From positions 310,001 to 374,000 of the forward strand of contig NZ_FPIR01000001.1 in assembly GCF_900119155.1 (NCBI RefSeq): a stretch of 64,000 bases of DNA. Reading direction: 5' to 3'. The notes below the pieces were generated by a model, which was given only the letters and a program-made list of their open reading frames with translations, had not been told where the DNA came from and did no database searches. Made by a program: the position numbers and the translations under genes. The DNA comes from Ruminococcus sp. YE71 (lineage in GTDB: Bacteria > Bacillota > Clostridia > Oscillospirales > Ruminococcaceae). This document shows positions 45,698 through 54,636 of this stretch, one piece after another. Positions within the stretch are counted from its first letter, which is position 1. Every line of letters begins with the position of its first letter.

Positions 45698-46411
45698 TCA
45701 GCTACCTCTCCGAAAATTATACCGCTTGATATAGTCGGCAAAGGCTTTTCTGAAGGGCGAGAGCTTCGCCCTGCTGATAAGCGCCCTCTCCTTATTGTCG
45801 AAGATTATGTCCGTCGCCGTGTGGGAGACGATGTGGCGGAACCCCACAAGGTACGTCCTGTGACAGCGGAAGAACCTGTCCTGCGGAAGCTGCTTTTCGA
45901 TCTCGGACAAGGTCTTCTTGTAAAGGAAAGTACCCTCATTCGTCCGTATATTGCAGTATTTGTCAGTCGCCTCTATGTAGATTATGTCGTTGATGTTTAT
46001 CTTGCGGTTGTTCTCATCGGTCTTGATAAGTATGAATCCCGCTCCCTCATTTTCCGCGAGATACGAGTCGAGAGCCGCCTCCAGCTTATCCACCTTGACG
46101 GGCTTTATCAGGAACCTGTAGGCGTTCACCTCAAATGTATCAAAGACGATATCGGGAAAACTTGTGAGGAAGATGATCGCTGTTCTGTCGTTTTTCTCTC
46201 TTATCCTTCTGGCGGTCTCAAGGCCGTCGATCTCCGACATCTGATAATCCATAAATATCAGATCATACTCGTTCTGACTGTTAATAAGATCGAATCCGCT
46301 GGTATAGCTGTGGTATACCATTATGAGATTTCTCTTTTTCGCAAAATTATCAAGATGCTTTATCAGCTCTGAATGAAAGAGCATCTGATCGTCACAGATC
46401 GCAACTCTCAT
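45698..46411 (-). CDS. LytTR-family response regulator
   Basis: The 237-residue protein starts at ATG 46411, 8 nt after AAGGGGGG; an upstream in-frame ATG lacks such a site. The receiver domain has acidic DD (AICDDQ), the phosphoacceptor in FMDYQMSE and Lys in FLIKPVK. The C-terminal LytTR domain (about 130-235: INDIIYIEATDKYCNIRT, FFRCHRTYLVG) binds direct repeats spaced about 21 bp. Two such sites flank this operon, at 44008 and 46550. Confidence 0.9.
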   Translation of the reverse strand: MRVAICDDQMLFHSELIKHLDNFAKKRNLIMVYHSYTSGFDLINSQNEYDLIFMDYQMSEIDGLETARRIREKNDRTAIIFLTSFPDIVFDTFEVNAYRFLIKPVKVDKLEAALDSYLAENEGAGFILIKTDENNRKININDIIYIEATDKYCNIRTNEGTFLYKKTLSEIEKQLPQDRFFRCHRTYLVGFRHIVSHTATDIIFDNKERALISRAKLSPFRKAFADYIKRYNFRRGS

Positions 46412-46549
46412 ACAAGGATCCCCCCTTACTAAAAGCAATAATGATCGTGGTCATGCGCACATCACGGCGATACGGATGAAAAAGCCGCCGCAAATATCCC
46501 CCTTGTAATCGTTTTTACGGGAAAGTGCCGATGAGCTGACCCCCTTAAT

Positions 46550-46619
46550 GCGGTTTACTCTGGTTTTTATACCGTTTGCTCCAAAAAATATTTGCCTTCG
46601 GCAGATAATGTGCTATAAT
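46550..46619 (+). promoter_or_regulatory. LytTR-type direct-repeat promoter P2, upstream of MFGWWDW
   Basis: GCGGTTTAC (46550-46558) and ACCGTTTGC (46571-46579) are direct repeats with 21-bp periodicity. TATAAT is at 46614-46619, 34 nt after the second repeat (32 nt at P1). There is no consensus -35 box, as in activator-dependent LytTR promoters. Confidence 0.8.
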
Positions 46620-46673
46620 AAAACCATAGGAACGAGAGTAACGGAGCGTATCCGAAGAAAAGGAGGTTTTACT

Positions 46674-46697
46674 ATGTTCGGCTGGTGGGACTGGTGA
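46674..46697 (+). CDS. Seven-residue peptide MFGWWDW (candidate signalling peptide)
   Basis: ATG TTC GGC TGG TGG GAC TGG TGA, preceded by AAAAGGAGG at the best possible spacing (7 nt) and by the LytTR-controlled promoter P2. The peptide has three Trp in seven residues and no leader. Its promoter is predicted to be activated by the neighbouring LytTR regulator, and an AgrC-like kinase is encoded next to it, so an autoinducing pheromone is a reasonable hypothesis. Alternatively it is an upstream ORF that tunes the structured RNA after it. It does not match a pheromone family I can name. Confidence 0.55.
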   Translation: MFGWWDW

Positions 46698-46712
46698 TCG
46701 TGACAAATCTTG

Positions 46713-46781
46713 TATACCGAGTGCCGTTCGGGACTGACGAAAAAAGTCTGTAACGACCGTATTTTCGCGGCATCCGGTATA
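46713..46781 (+). other. Long-range hairpin downstream of the 7-codon ORF
   Basis: TATACCGAGTGCCG (46713-46726) is nearly complementary to CGGCATCCGGTATA (46768-46781), with a 41-nt loop that has smaller inner pairs. It is in the same transcript as MFGWWDW and is a candidate regulatory RNA structure. Confidence 0.5.
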
Positions 46782-46967
46782 AAACAGAGTAAGCATTAGA
46801 TCTTTTATCTAATTTATTATATCACAATTTGAATTTTATGTCAATTATTTGACATCAAAAAAATTCTGACTTTTTTGTGCTTTTGTTCAGCGTTCGCCGT
46901 ATCGGGGAAAAGCACACGGTCTTAAAATGTCCGTTCCTTTTACTTGTAAGCATATATTCCCAGATCG

Positions 46968-47004
46968 GAAGCGCCGATACCTCGATGTGAAGTATCGGCG
47001 CTTC
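46968..47004 (+). terminator. Terminator downstream of the P2 transcript
   Basis: A perfect 13-bp stem, GAAGCGCCGATAC with GTATCGGCGCTTC, followed by TGCCTTTTTC. It would end the P2 transcript at about 47010, making it about 385 nt. Confidence 0.8.
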
Positions 47005-47040
47005 TGCCTTTTTCGGCACCCGTTTTAGAAGAAAAAAATC

Positions 47041-47075
47041 AGTCGGCTATGATGTTCTTCGCATCACAGCCGACT
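47041..47075 (-). terminator. Terminator of the CE12 gene
   Basis: AGTCGGCTATGATG pairs with CATCACAGCCGACT (one mismatch) 20 bp after the stop codon on the minus strand. Confidence 0.8.
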
Positions 47076-47094
47076 GTTCTTTTAACAGACCGTA

Positions 47095-50000
47095 TTATTT
47101 CACAAAGCCGTAAAGACCGTTTATCTTCTGATCCTTGACAGCCTTGGCCACAAGACCTGCCACGATGTTCGCACCCTTCTCGCAGAAGTGTGTGCCGTCA
47201 GTCGAGCCGCTTACCGCGCCCATCAGATGATAGGAAAGCGCAGTGTTGTAGCCCACGGAGTTGTAGTGGTTCACCATGATGGTGTTCAGGTCGATGCAGG
47301 GGATATAGTACTTAGCCGCCAGACTCTTGCAGGCGTTGCAGTAGTCGGTGTAGCTGTTCACGAAGCGTCCCTGCGAGCTGTTGTACGCGCCCATGCCGAT
47401 AACGGTAGTTACCAGAATCGGGGTCGCGCCCTTGGCATTCGCGTCCTTGATGAACTGTGTCATGTACCACTCATACGAGCCCGAGGTCGGGTTGTCAACG
47501 TTGCCGCAGACAGGAGCGTAACGGTCGGCGTTCGACTTGCCCGCGTCGTTTATCGCGAACTGTATCAGCACGTAGTCACCGGGTTTCAGGGCGCTGACAA
47601 GACTGCTCCATCTGCCCTCGTCGTATGCCTTCTTGGTGCTTCTGCCCGCCATCGAGTAGTTCTCGACATTGACGCCGCCGTTGAAGTAGTCAGCCAGATA
47701 GTAGCCCCAACCCTGCTGAGGAGCATAGCTTGCGCGGTAGGACTGCACCGTCGAGTCGCCGAGGATGAAGACGGTGGGCTTGTTAGCGTCCAGCTGCTGC
47801 TGATAGCTTTCGGGGTCGTAGGTCTCGCCGTAGGGTTCGTCGGTGGGCGTGAGGTTGATGTAATCAAGGTTCGGACCGCCCTGACCTGCAACTGCCGATA
47901 CCATCTTTATGGTATTGACACCCTGCACCAGCGGAAGCACGATGCCGAACTCGGTCCAGTTCGTCCATGCGCCCGTGCCCGTGAAGGACTGGAGCCAGAA
48001 GCGGCCGGTATCGCCGTTGACATATATCTTCATCTGGCGGTCGGTGGTGGAGCCGTTGGCAAAGCGGATGTGCGTCATGTAGTTTCCTGCATTCTTCACA
48101 TTGACCGTAAAGGTGATATTGCTCGAATCGTTATTGTCGAGGTTGATGTAGCCTTTTTCGCTTGTGTATCCTGCGTTGGTGGTCTCGATAACGCCCTCTT
48201 CCCAGGTCTGATCCACCGCGTAGTAATTTCCGCCTTCGGAGAGTGCCGAGCCGTTATAAGCCTCGACCGTCATATAGTCCATATTCGGGCCGCCGTTTGA
48301 AGTGTTGGACTCGGTCTTAATGGTGTTTTTGCCTGCCTTCAGCGGAAGGACGATGCTCTTTTCTTCCCAGTTCGTCCATGCGCCCGTGCCGTTGAAATCC
48401 AGATAATAAGCCGAACCGCCGTTGACGGTGATCTTCATGGAGCGGTCGTCGGTCGAACCGTTGGCATAGCGGAAGGTGACTGTATAGTCGCCGTCTGCGG
48501 GAGCGGTGACCGTCCAGTTGAGGTAACTGCCGAGAACATTGTTGTAATTCCAGTAAGCTGTACCTTCAAAGCCGCCGTTAATGGTCTCTTCGATGCCTTC
48601 GTAGCCCTCAGCGTCGATCGCGTAATAGCGCTGACTGCTGTTCTCAACGAGCTGTTCTCTCAGCCCCACGAGGAACTCCTGCATGATGCGGACGTCGTCA
48701 TCGGTGACAGCGCCGTCGCCGTTAAGGTCGCAGACCGTAACGGGCAGGGAAACGTATCCGCTGTTCTTGTCCGCGGCGCGCTTGAGGAGCACCAGATCGG
48801 AAAGGTCGATGATGCTGTCCTGATTAAGGTCGCCGATCATGGTCGGCACCGATGCGGTGGGTTCTTCGGGTGCGGGCGGATCGACGGGGTCATCGGTCTT
48901 CTCGCACTTTTCCGCCTTCCAGTTCTGGCACTTGCTGTAGGACATTCCCCACTGCTGAACGTTCGCGCCGTTCTCCTTGCTTGCGGAAGCGGTCTCAACG
49001 AAGCAAGCGTCCTTGGACGAACGGGTGGAGATGTAGTAAGAACCGTCGCCGAGCTTCGTGAACTGGAACAGCATCATGCTGTCCTTGCCCGAATAGGGCA
49101 CAAGCTCGATATTTCCGCCTGCGGAGCCCGTCATAGCCTTCCACACGTAGTTCTCGTCAGCGGCAGAGCGTACATAATAATATGTAGTGCCGTTATTGAA
49201 GGGGGTCAGCTTCCACTTCTGATTGTTCTGACCGTTCGCGCTCCACTGCTGGACATTCGCACCCTCCTTGATCTCGGCGTTGGCAACGTCCATCACAAGA
49301 CCGCTGTTCGTGTTCTTGAAGGTGTAGTAAACGCTCGTATCCATCTCGGTATCGCCGATCTTCATGAGGTTTGCCACGAGCTCGGCGTTTTTCTGAGCGC
49401 CCTTTGCACTCTGGTGCAGGTCGTCGTTTGCGGCGTAGTATTCGCCCATAGCGTCATAGCCGCCGATGCTGAAACCGAAATCCTGCCAGGCGTTGAACAG
49501 GTCAACGCAGGTGACGTTCTGTTCCTTCGCGATAGTGTCGAGCTGACCGCCGAACCATCTTCCGCCGAGTTTCGGACTGCGGTTGAAGTCGCCGCGTCTG
49601 CCCTGCTGTTTAACGAGTATGACGTTCATTCCCTTAGCCTTAGCCGCCTTGACCATCTCGGTCACTATGTTATAATACTCGTCGGCGTTGGAATAGTTGG
49701 TGTCGTTGATGCCGATGGAGATTATGTAGTAATCCCCCGCTTTTCCGTAGGTCTTTATCGGGTCGAACTGACCATCCTGATAGAAGCCCTTTGCATACTG
49801 ACCGCTCGAAGCCTGATTGCGGACTTCAAACACGTTGGTGTTGACATAGTTGTTCAGATACTGTCCCCAGCCGTGCTGTGCGGTATCAGCCGTGTTGTAG
49901 TAATTTGCAACGGTGGAGTCGCCGCATATCCAGATAGTCGGTTTCATCTCGCCCGTTGTGTTCAGCTGAGTGATCTCGATCGAGGAGATGGAGTATTCGG

Positions 50001-50487
50001 AATTGTTCATTCCTGCAACTGCCTGAATATTCAGCTGTCCGTCCGTAACAGGGACCTGTATAGTCTCCCTCGCGTTAGTTCCCGTGAGGTTTATCATCTG
50101 ATACATACCCTCGACCTTGATGGAAGTGCGCTTGGTATTGCCCGTTACCACGGTCAGCTGATAAAGTCCCTTCGGAAGATCGACGTTGAACGTGCCGCCC
50201 GTGAACTTGACCGCATCGGAAAGTGCGCCCGAGCCGCCTGCGCTGACGTTTGAAACGCTTCCCGAAAAGCCGTACCCTCTGGAACTGTTGTAGCCGTCGC
50301 CCGCGGAAACTCCCGTGTAGCCGCCTGCCGTGCCCGACCCGCCGAGGTCGAACTTCCAGTTTACCGTTGCGGCATCAGCTTTTAAAGCCGTGCCTGCCGA
50401 AAAAGTCGAAAGTGCCATCATCGCCACGGACATTCCGCCCAGAACTTTTGAACATCGTGACACTTTCTTTCTGTGAAACAGATTCAT
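47095..50487 (-). CDS. Cellulosomal double CE12 esterase with RICIN, dockerin and two CBM35
   Basis: This 1130-residue secreted protein starts at ATG 50487 behind GGAGG. Order: signal peptide (1-40); N-terminal beta-sandwich (about 40-175) typical of CE12; first SGNH esterase (about 180-380, ICGDSTV, GINDT, DDLHQ); ricin-type CBM13 (about 388-540); dockerin (about 548-612, DLNQDSIIDLSDL, DLNGDGAVTDDDV); two CBM35 domains (about 619-745 and 752-880); second SGNH esterase (about 903-1115, ILGDSTV, AINDAG, DGTHF). CE12 enzymes deacetylate pectin (rhamnogalacturonan) or xylan. The same layout is known from R. flavefaciens. Confidence 0.9.
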   Translation of the reverse strand: MNLFHRKKVSRCSKVLGGMSVAMMALSTFSAGTALKADAATVNWKFDLGGSGTAGGYTGVSAGDGYNSSRGYGFSGSVSNVSAGGSGALSDAVKFTGGTFNVDLPKGLYQLTVVTGNTKRTSIKVEGMYQMINLTGTNARETIQVPVTDGQLNIQAVAGMNNSEYSISSIEITQLNTTGEMKPTIWICGDSTVANYYNTADTAQHGWGQYLNNYVNTNVFEVRNQASSGQYAKGFYQDGQFDPIKTYGKAGDYYIISIGINDTNYSNADEYYNIVTEMVKAAKAKGMNVILVKQQGRRGDFNRSPKLGGRWFGGQLDTIAKEQNVTCVDLFNAWQDFGFSIGGYDAMGEYYAANDDLHQSAKGAQKNAELVANLMKIGDTEMDTSVYYTFKNTNSGLVMDVANAEIKEGANVQQWSANGQNNQKWKLTPFNNGTTYYYVRSAADENYVWKAMTGSAGGNIELVPYSGKDSMMLFQFTKLGDGSYYISTRSSKDACFVETASASKENGANVQQWGMSYSKCQNWKAEKCEKTDDPVDPPAPEEPTASVPTMIGDLNQDSIIDLSDLVLLKRAADKNSGYVSLPVTVCDLNGDGAVTDDDVRIMQEFLVGLREQLVENSSQRYYAIDAEGYEGIEETINGGFEGTAYWNYNNVLGSYLNWTVTAPADGDYTVTFRYANGSTDDRSMKITVNGGSAYYLDFNGTGAWTNWEEKSIVLPLKAGKNTIKTESNTSNGGPNMDYMTVEAYNGSALSEGGNYYAVDQTWEEGVIETTNAGYTSEKGYINLDNNDSSNITFTVNVKNAGNYMTHIRFANGSTTDRQMKIYVNGDTGRFWLQSFTGTGAWTNWTEFGIVLPLVQGVNTIKMVSAVAGQGGPNLDYINLTPTDEPYGETYDPESYQQQLDANKPTVFILGDSTVQSYRASYAPQQGWGYYLADYFNGGVNVENYSMAGRSTKKAYDEGRWSSLVSALKPGDYVLIQFAINDAGKSNADRYAPVCGNVDNPTSGSYEWYMTQFIKDANAKGATPILVTTVIGMGAYNSSQGRFVNSYTDYCNACKSLAAKYYIPCIDLNTIMVNHYNSVGYNTALSYHLMGAVSGSTDGTHFCEKGANIVAGLVAKAVKDQKINGLYGFVK

Positions 50488-50662
50488 GTTTATTACCTCC
50501 ATTCTATGCATCTTTATTCACAGTAAGACCATTATTTTAATTATATCAGATGACATATTTACCTGTCAATCAATATTTTTGAAAAAATAGTGGATTATTT
50601 ACATATTTTGTTTGTATTCCGCACATTTTTTGTACCAGATGCAGTGGCGACTGCGGATGCTC

Positions 50663-51016
50663 TTGGGGGAGACCAGCCTTAGCTTCGCACGTCCGCCTTA
50701 GCTTCGCACGTCCGCCTTAGCTTCGCACGGCTAGAAAAAGGGTCCTCCCCCCCGAACCCCTTTCCTAAAACTTTTAATATTTTCGTCATTTAGATGTGTT
50801 GGGGAAGATAGGCTCTTGCCATTTATAAAGTGTTATCTGAATGAAGCGTTACGCTCTCATGAACGTCTTTTTGGCATGGCCGCACTAATGAAAAGAAGAA
50901 CCACAAATGTTCCGACCTGCACAAAGTAAGGAAGAGACACTCAAAAGCCAAAAAGTATTAAAAGTCTTTGGAAGGGGGTCTGGGGGAGAACCTTTCTTCA
51001 GAAAGGTTTCCCCCGG
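50663..51016. repeat. Fold-back element copy B with internal 19-bp tandem repeat
   Basis: Arms as in copy A: left TCCCCCCCGAACCCC then TTTCCTAAAACTTTTAATA; right TATTAAAAGTCTTTGGAAGG, then GGGTCTGGGGGAGAACC. The inner part (ATGAACGTCTTTTTGGCATG, AAGATAGGCTCTTGCC) is the complement of that in copy A. The left end holds a tandem repeat at 50671-50728, unit GTCCGCCTTAGCTTCGCAC, about three copies. No ORF is present. Confidence 0.75.
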
Positions 51017-51115
51017 TTAAACCCGCAGGCAGCGACAAAAAAATCCCCTGACGGGTGTACCGACAGGGGATTTTCCAAGAAACTATGATAGCACTTCTCT
51101 ATTCAATAAATCGTA

Positions 51116-53386
51116 TCAGGAGATCCTCTTGATGACCAGATCGGTGACCGTAACGTTGTAGTTCGATCCTGCTGCGCCTAATGTGAATACGAATGCTGTA
51201 TCGTCGTCAGTATCCTCGGTCATGGTGAACTTGGAGGAGTGGTGCTGCTTCTGGTTAGTGAAGGTCAGCGGAATGTAGTGGTACTGACCGTAAGGATCGT
51301 AGTTCTGCTGGATCTTGCAGCCCAGGTCGAGATTTCTGTCCGCCTGATAGTCGAACGAGATCTCATAGGTAGCGCCCTCTACGAACTCGATGCCGGGATA
51401 TGCGCCCTGCACCTGCCAGTTCTCGGTGCCCGAATTGTTTACGTGGATCTGGAAGCCGTTGCTCAGATTGGTGAAGTTTGCGGATGCGCCGCTCTCCTCC
51501 GACCACCAGCCGTAGAACTTGGAAGCGTCGGGGGTGAGGTTAACGCCTGTCTGCGGGTTATCAGGGGTCTGAGGGGTCTGGGGGTCAGTGTTGGAGCCGC
51601 CGCTCACCTTAACGAGCGAAAGGTTGGTCACGGTGGACTTGTTCGGAACTACTGCGCCTGTGCCGCCGAGGTTGAATGTTACACGGCAGGCAGGATCGGT
51701 AGCGCCTGTGTAGGTAAAGGTAGCGGTGTAGTGCTGAACGTTGGTGGACCAGTCAAGGGTGTCGCTGTAGAAATGCAGGTAGTCTCCGTGACCCTGATTT
51801 ATCATGAAGAATGCGGACTGGGGCTTTTCGGAAACGTAGTCGAAGGATACCTTGTAGGTAGCGCCCTGTTCAAGGGTGATAGCGTCATAGAAGAACTGAG
51901 CGTCCCAGTCGTTCTTGCCGCCTGCATTGACCTGCATCGAAACGCCGTTGTCAACGTAGGTCATCTCGCCCGAAGCGCCGTTGGAAGTCTCTGTCCAGCT
52001 TGCCCAGTTGTCCTCGTTAGCGCAGAGGTTGTTGGGGTCGCTTACCTGCTGAGTAGGATTAGCGATCTCTCTCTCCATCTCGATGAGGTCGGTCACGTTG
52101 ATCTCGCCGTCCATGTTGAAGTCAGCCTTGTAGCTGATGTCAGAGATGAGCTCAACGATGTACTTCTGGGTCAGCTCAACGTCGGTCTTGTCGAGCTTGC
52201 CGTCGCCGTTAACGTCGCCCCTTACCTCAGCGGGTGCGGGGGGATCAACGATGGTAGTGCCTGTGCCAGCCGCTTCAAGCATAGCGTTGAGCAGTTCGGG
52301 CTGGGACACCTTCAGAGTACGGCGGTTGTAGATCTTGTACTGATTACCGTTATCCCACCAGATGCAGCCGATGCCGTAGTTGGTGCACTTTTCAACGAGG
52401 TATCTCGACCACGAGGTGATCTGATCCATGTTGCCCTTGTTTGCGCAGCCGAACTCACCGACGATAACGGGGATGCCCTTCTTTACGAAGGTTCTGTTGA
52501 TGTTATTCAGCACGTTGTCAAGGGGGCCGCTTGTCCAGGTAGTAACGTTCGGGTAGTCCTCGTGGGTGAACTCAAACGGCTGGTAAACGTGAGTCTGAAC
52601 GATGATCTTGTTGCTTACGGTATCTCTCGGAAGAACGAACTGGCTTGTGATCTCGTTGTTCGCGCCTGCACAGTAGGTGTTGCAGACGAGAGTTCTCTTG
52701 CTGTTGTTGCCGCCCGACTTTCTGACGGTATCAACGAAGATCTGGTTGAGATCATTCGAGATGGGGCAAGCCTCGGAGCCGGGAATCCACCACTGGTTCT
52801 CGGTGCCGTCGAGGATCTCGTTGAAGCCCTCGAACAGCAGCTTGTCGCCGTAATCCTTGAAGTTATCGCTCACCTGCTCCCAGATAGAGGTGAATATCTG
52901 CTTCTTGTTCTGGAGATTGTTGCTGTTAGCCTTGAGCCAGCCCTTTTCGCCTGTGTCGTGGTGAACGTTGATGATGCAGTACATATCATCCTCAAGCACC
53001 CAGTTGACGATCTCTTCGACTCTGTTCATCCACACCTGATCGATCTGGTAGGTGTTGGGATCCATATGCTCATACCAGGTGACAGGAACGCGGATAGTCT
53101 TGACGCCCGACTGCTTGACCATGTCGATCATTGCCTTGGTGGTCGCGGGGTTGCCCCATGCAGTCTCGGAAGAGGTGCTTCCTCTGTTGGAGCCGAATGT
53201 CGTGCCCGAGTAGCTGTCGAGCGAGTTGCCGAGGTTCCAACCGAAGCCCATATCTGTGACTGTTTCCTGCGCGGTCTTATCGAAGCCTGCTGCCTCTGCG
53301 TTTGTCGGTTCAACGAACGTCAGGCTTGACAGAGCCAGAGCACAGACCATTGAAATTGTTAGAGCCTTTCGGCTTTTTATCATCAT
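51116..53386 (-). CDS. Cellulosomal GH5 endoglucanase with dockerin and two CBMs
   Basis: This 756-residue secreted protein has a signal peptide (1-33) and a GH5 domain (about 35-370, subfamily 4-like). The GH5 domain shows GWNLGNSLD, INVHHD, acid/base Glu in FEGFNEIL (about 192) and nucleophile Glu in VGEFGC (about 308). The dockerin is internal (about 388-442: DVNGDGKLDKTDVEL, DFNMDGEINVTDLIEM). Two CBM4/9-like beta-sandwich modules (about 455-590 and 618-755) follow, joined by a Pro/Thr/Gln linker. It should cleave cellulose, xyloglucan or mixed-linkage glucan. Confidence 0.9.
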   Translation of the reverse strand: MMIKSRKALTISMVCALALSSLTFVEPTNAEAAGFDKTAQETVTDMGFGWNLGNSLDSYSGTTFGSNRGSTSSETAWGNPATTKAMIDMVKQSGVKTIRVPVTWYEHMDPNTYQIDQVWMNRVEEIVNWVLEDDMYCIINVHHDTGEKGWLKANSNNLQNKKQIFTSIWEQVSDNFKDYGDKLLFEGFNEILDGTENQWWIPGSEACPISNDLNQIFVDTVRKSGGNNSKRTLVCNTYCAGANNEITSQFVLPRDTVSNKIIVQTHVYQPFEFTHEDYPNVTTWTSGPLDNVLNNINRTFVKKGIPVIVGEFGCANKGNMDQITSWSRYLVEKCTNYGIGCIWWDNGNQYKIYNRRTLKVSQPELLNAMLEAAGTGTTIVDPPAPAEVRGDVNGDGKLDKTDVELTQKYIVELISDISYKADFNMDGEINVTDLIEMEREIANPTQQVSDPNNLCANEDNWASWTETSNGASGEMTYVDNGVSMQVNAGGKNDWDAQFFYDAITLEQGATYKVSFDYVSEKPQSAFFMINQGHGDYLHFYSDTLDWSTNVQHYTATFTYTGATDPACRVTFNLGGTGAVVPNKSTVTNLSLVKVSGGSNTDPQTPQTPDNPQTGVNLTPDASKFYGWWSEESGASANFTNLSNGFQIHVNNSGTENWQVQGAYPGIEFVEGATYEISFDYQADRNLDLGCKIQQNYDPYGQYHYIPLTFTNQKQHHSSKFTMTEDTDDDTAFVFTLGAAGSNYNVTVTDLVIKRIS

Positions 53387-53713
53387 AATACATTCTCCTT
53401 TTTAAGAACAAGTAAATATGGTTGTGATTCAGCCTGCCGCCTTACCCTCCCTGATCTGACGGCAGACCTTCGGGCAGTACCGCAAGCACAGCGTTACTGC
53501 CTTAGCTTCTTCATTTGTACTCACAGCGCTTGCTGACGGTCAGCTGTGAGGGGATGACGCATCCTTTCAGCCGTGATCGGCGGCTTCGGGGATAGTCGGT
53601 CTGTGAAATATGCGCATATACATTAACTATATTTATTATATACTATTGACAATGTATAGGCAATGATATATAATATAAGATAGATGATGTTTTTTGAAAA
53701 TCGGGTGATATAG
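53387..53713 (+). promoter_or_regulatory. Divergent region with sigma-A promoter of the AraC gene
   Basis: TTGACA (53646-53651), 17 nt, TATAAT (53669-53674) gives a near-consensus promoter for the AraC gene 40 nt later. The remaining ~250 bp carry the GH5 leader; no ORF or repeat was recognised there. Confidence 0.7.
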
Positions 53714-54496
53714 ATGAAAATTAACAATGTCGGCTATAATCACAGGCACGATGCGGATTTTTTTATCGATCGTCCGACGGGCAGCGGCGACTGTCTGCTG
53801 CTGCTGCTGAAGACGAATGCCATCTTCACGCTGAACAAAAAAGACGTAAAAATACCGAAGGATTCGTTCTTTTTGTTCCCGCAGGGGATGCCGCAGTACT
53901 ACCGTTGCGTCCCCAAGCACGAGTTCGCAAACGACTGGGTGCATTTCAGTTTCGGGCAGGGCGAGGAGGAAGAATTCCTCAAAAGAAAGATCCCCTACGC
54001 GCAGGGGATCAGGACAGATTCGATCGAGTTTCTCAGCTGGTGCATCAAGGCGGTGGCTGACGAGTTCGCTTCAAGGTCACCCTATGCTCAGGAGAATATG
54101 CAGCACTATATGTGGCTGATCTTCAACCGCGTCAGCGATGTGCTCCATCTGCCCGACGAGCAGATACACGATTCCGAGCACGAGATGCTGCTGACCATCC
54201 GCCACAAGATCTACGCCGAGCCGTACATCCCCCGTTCCATCACCTGGGCGGCTCATGAAGTCCGCATGAGCCCCGCTTCCTTCCAGTACTACTACAAAAA
54301 GACCTTCGGCGTGACTTTCGTGCAGGATTTCATCAACGCCAAGATGGAATACGCGATGATGCTCCTGACGTCCACGAACCTGACCGCCCACGACATCGCG
54401 GGAAAATGCGGCTACCGCAACTACGAGCATTTCACGCGGCAGTTCAAGGAACGATGCGGCATCACACCGCTCGAATACCGAAAGCACCACGAATAA
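53714..54496 (+). CDS. AraC-family transcriptional regulator
   Basis: This 260-residue regulator has a cupin-like sensor domain (about 5-120) and a C-terminal double helix-turn-helix (about 165-258: RSITWAAHEVRMSPASFQYYYKKTFG, split as ITWAAHEVRMS and FQYYYKKTFG; then DIAGKCGYRNYEHFTRQFK). It is flanked by divergent GH5 and convergent GH48 genes, so it probably responds to a sugar and controls cellulase genes. The ribosome binding site is weak. Confidence 0.85.
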   Translation: MKINNVGYNHRHDADFFIDRPTGSGDCLLLLLKTNAIFTLNKKDVKIPKDSFFLFPQGMPQYYRCVPKHEFANDWVHFSFGQGEEEEFLKRKIPYAQGIRTDSIEFLSWCIKAVADEFASRSPYAQENMQHYMWLIFNRVSDVLHLPDEQIHDSEHEMLLTIRHKIYAEPYIPRSITWAAHEVRMSPASFQYYYKKTFGVTFVQDFINAKMEYAMMLLTSTNLTAHDIAGKCGYRNYEHFTRQFKERCGITPLEYRKHHE

Positions 54497-54526
54497 CCAT
54501 CGAAGAACACATTATACATCGGCTGT

Positions 54527-54558
54527 GAACTTTCCGATCGCCTCAGATCGGGAAGTTC
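54527..54558 (+). terminator. Terminator of the AraC gene
   Basis: GAACTTTCCGATC pairs with GATCGGGAAGTTC (one mismatch) around CGCCTCA-like loop bases, followed by GCCGTTTTTT. Confidence 0.75.
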
Positions 54559-54580
54559 GCCGTTTTTTATCACAAAAAAA

Positions 54581-54604
54581 CGGCAGTTCCCGAAGGAACT
54601 GCCG
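54581..54604 (-). terminator. Terminator of the GH48 gene
   Basis: A perfect 10-bp stem, CGGCAGTTCC with GGAACTGCCG, around a tetraloop. On the minus strand it is followed by TTTTTTTG. Confidence 0.9.
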
Positions 54605-54636
54605 AAGTTGATCCGATATTCGGTTCAGAGACCTTA

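Noticed and set aside
44394-46700. Search for an agrD-like precursor or agrB near the AgrC-like kinase
   Set aside because: No Cys/Ser-containing AgrD-like peptide and no AgrB-like protease were found within several kb on either strand.
50671-50728. Tandem repeat as a CRISPR array
   Set aside because: The units are adjacent without spacers, and there are no cas genes in the window.
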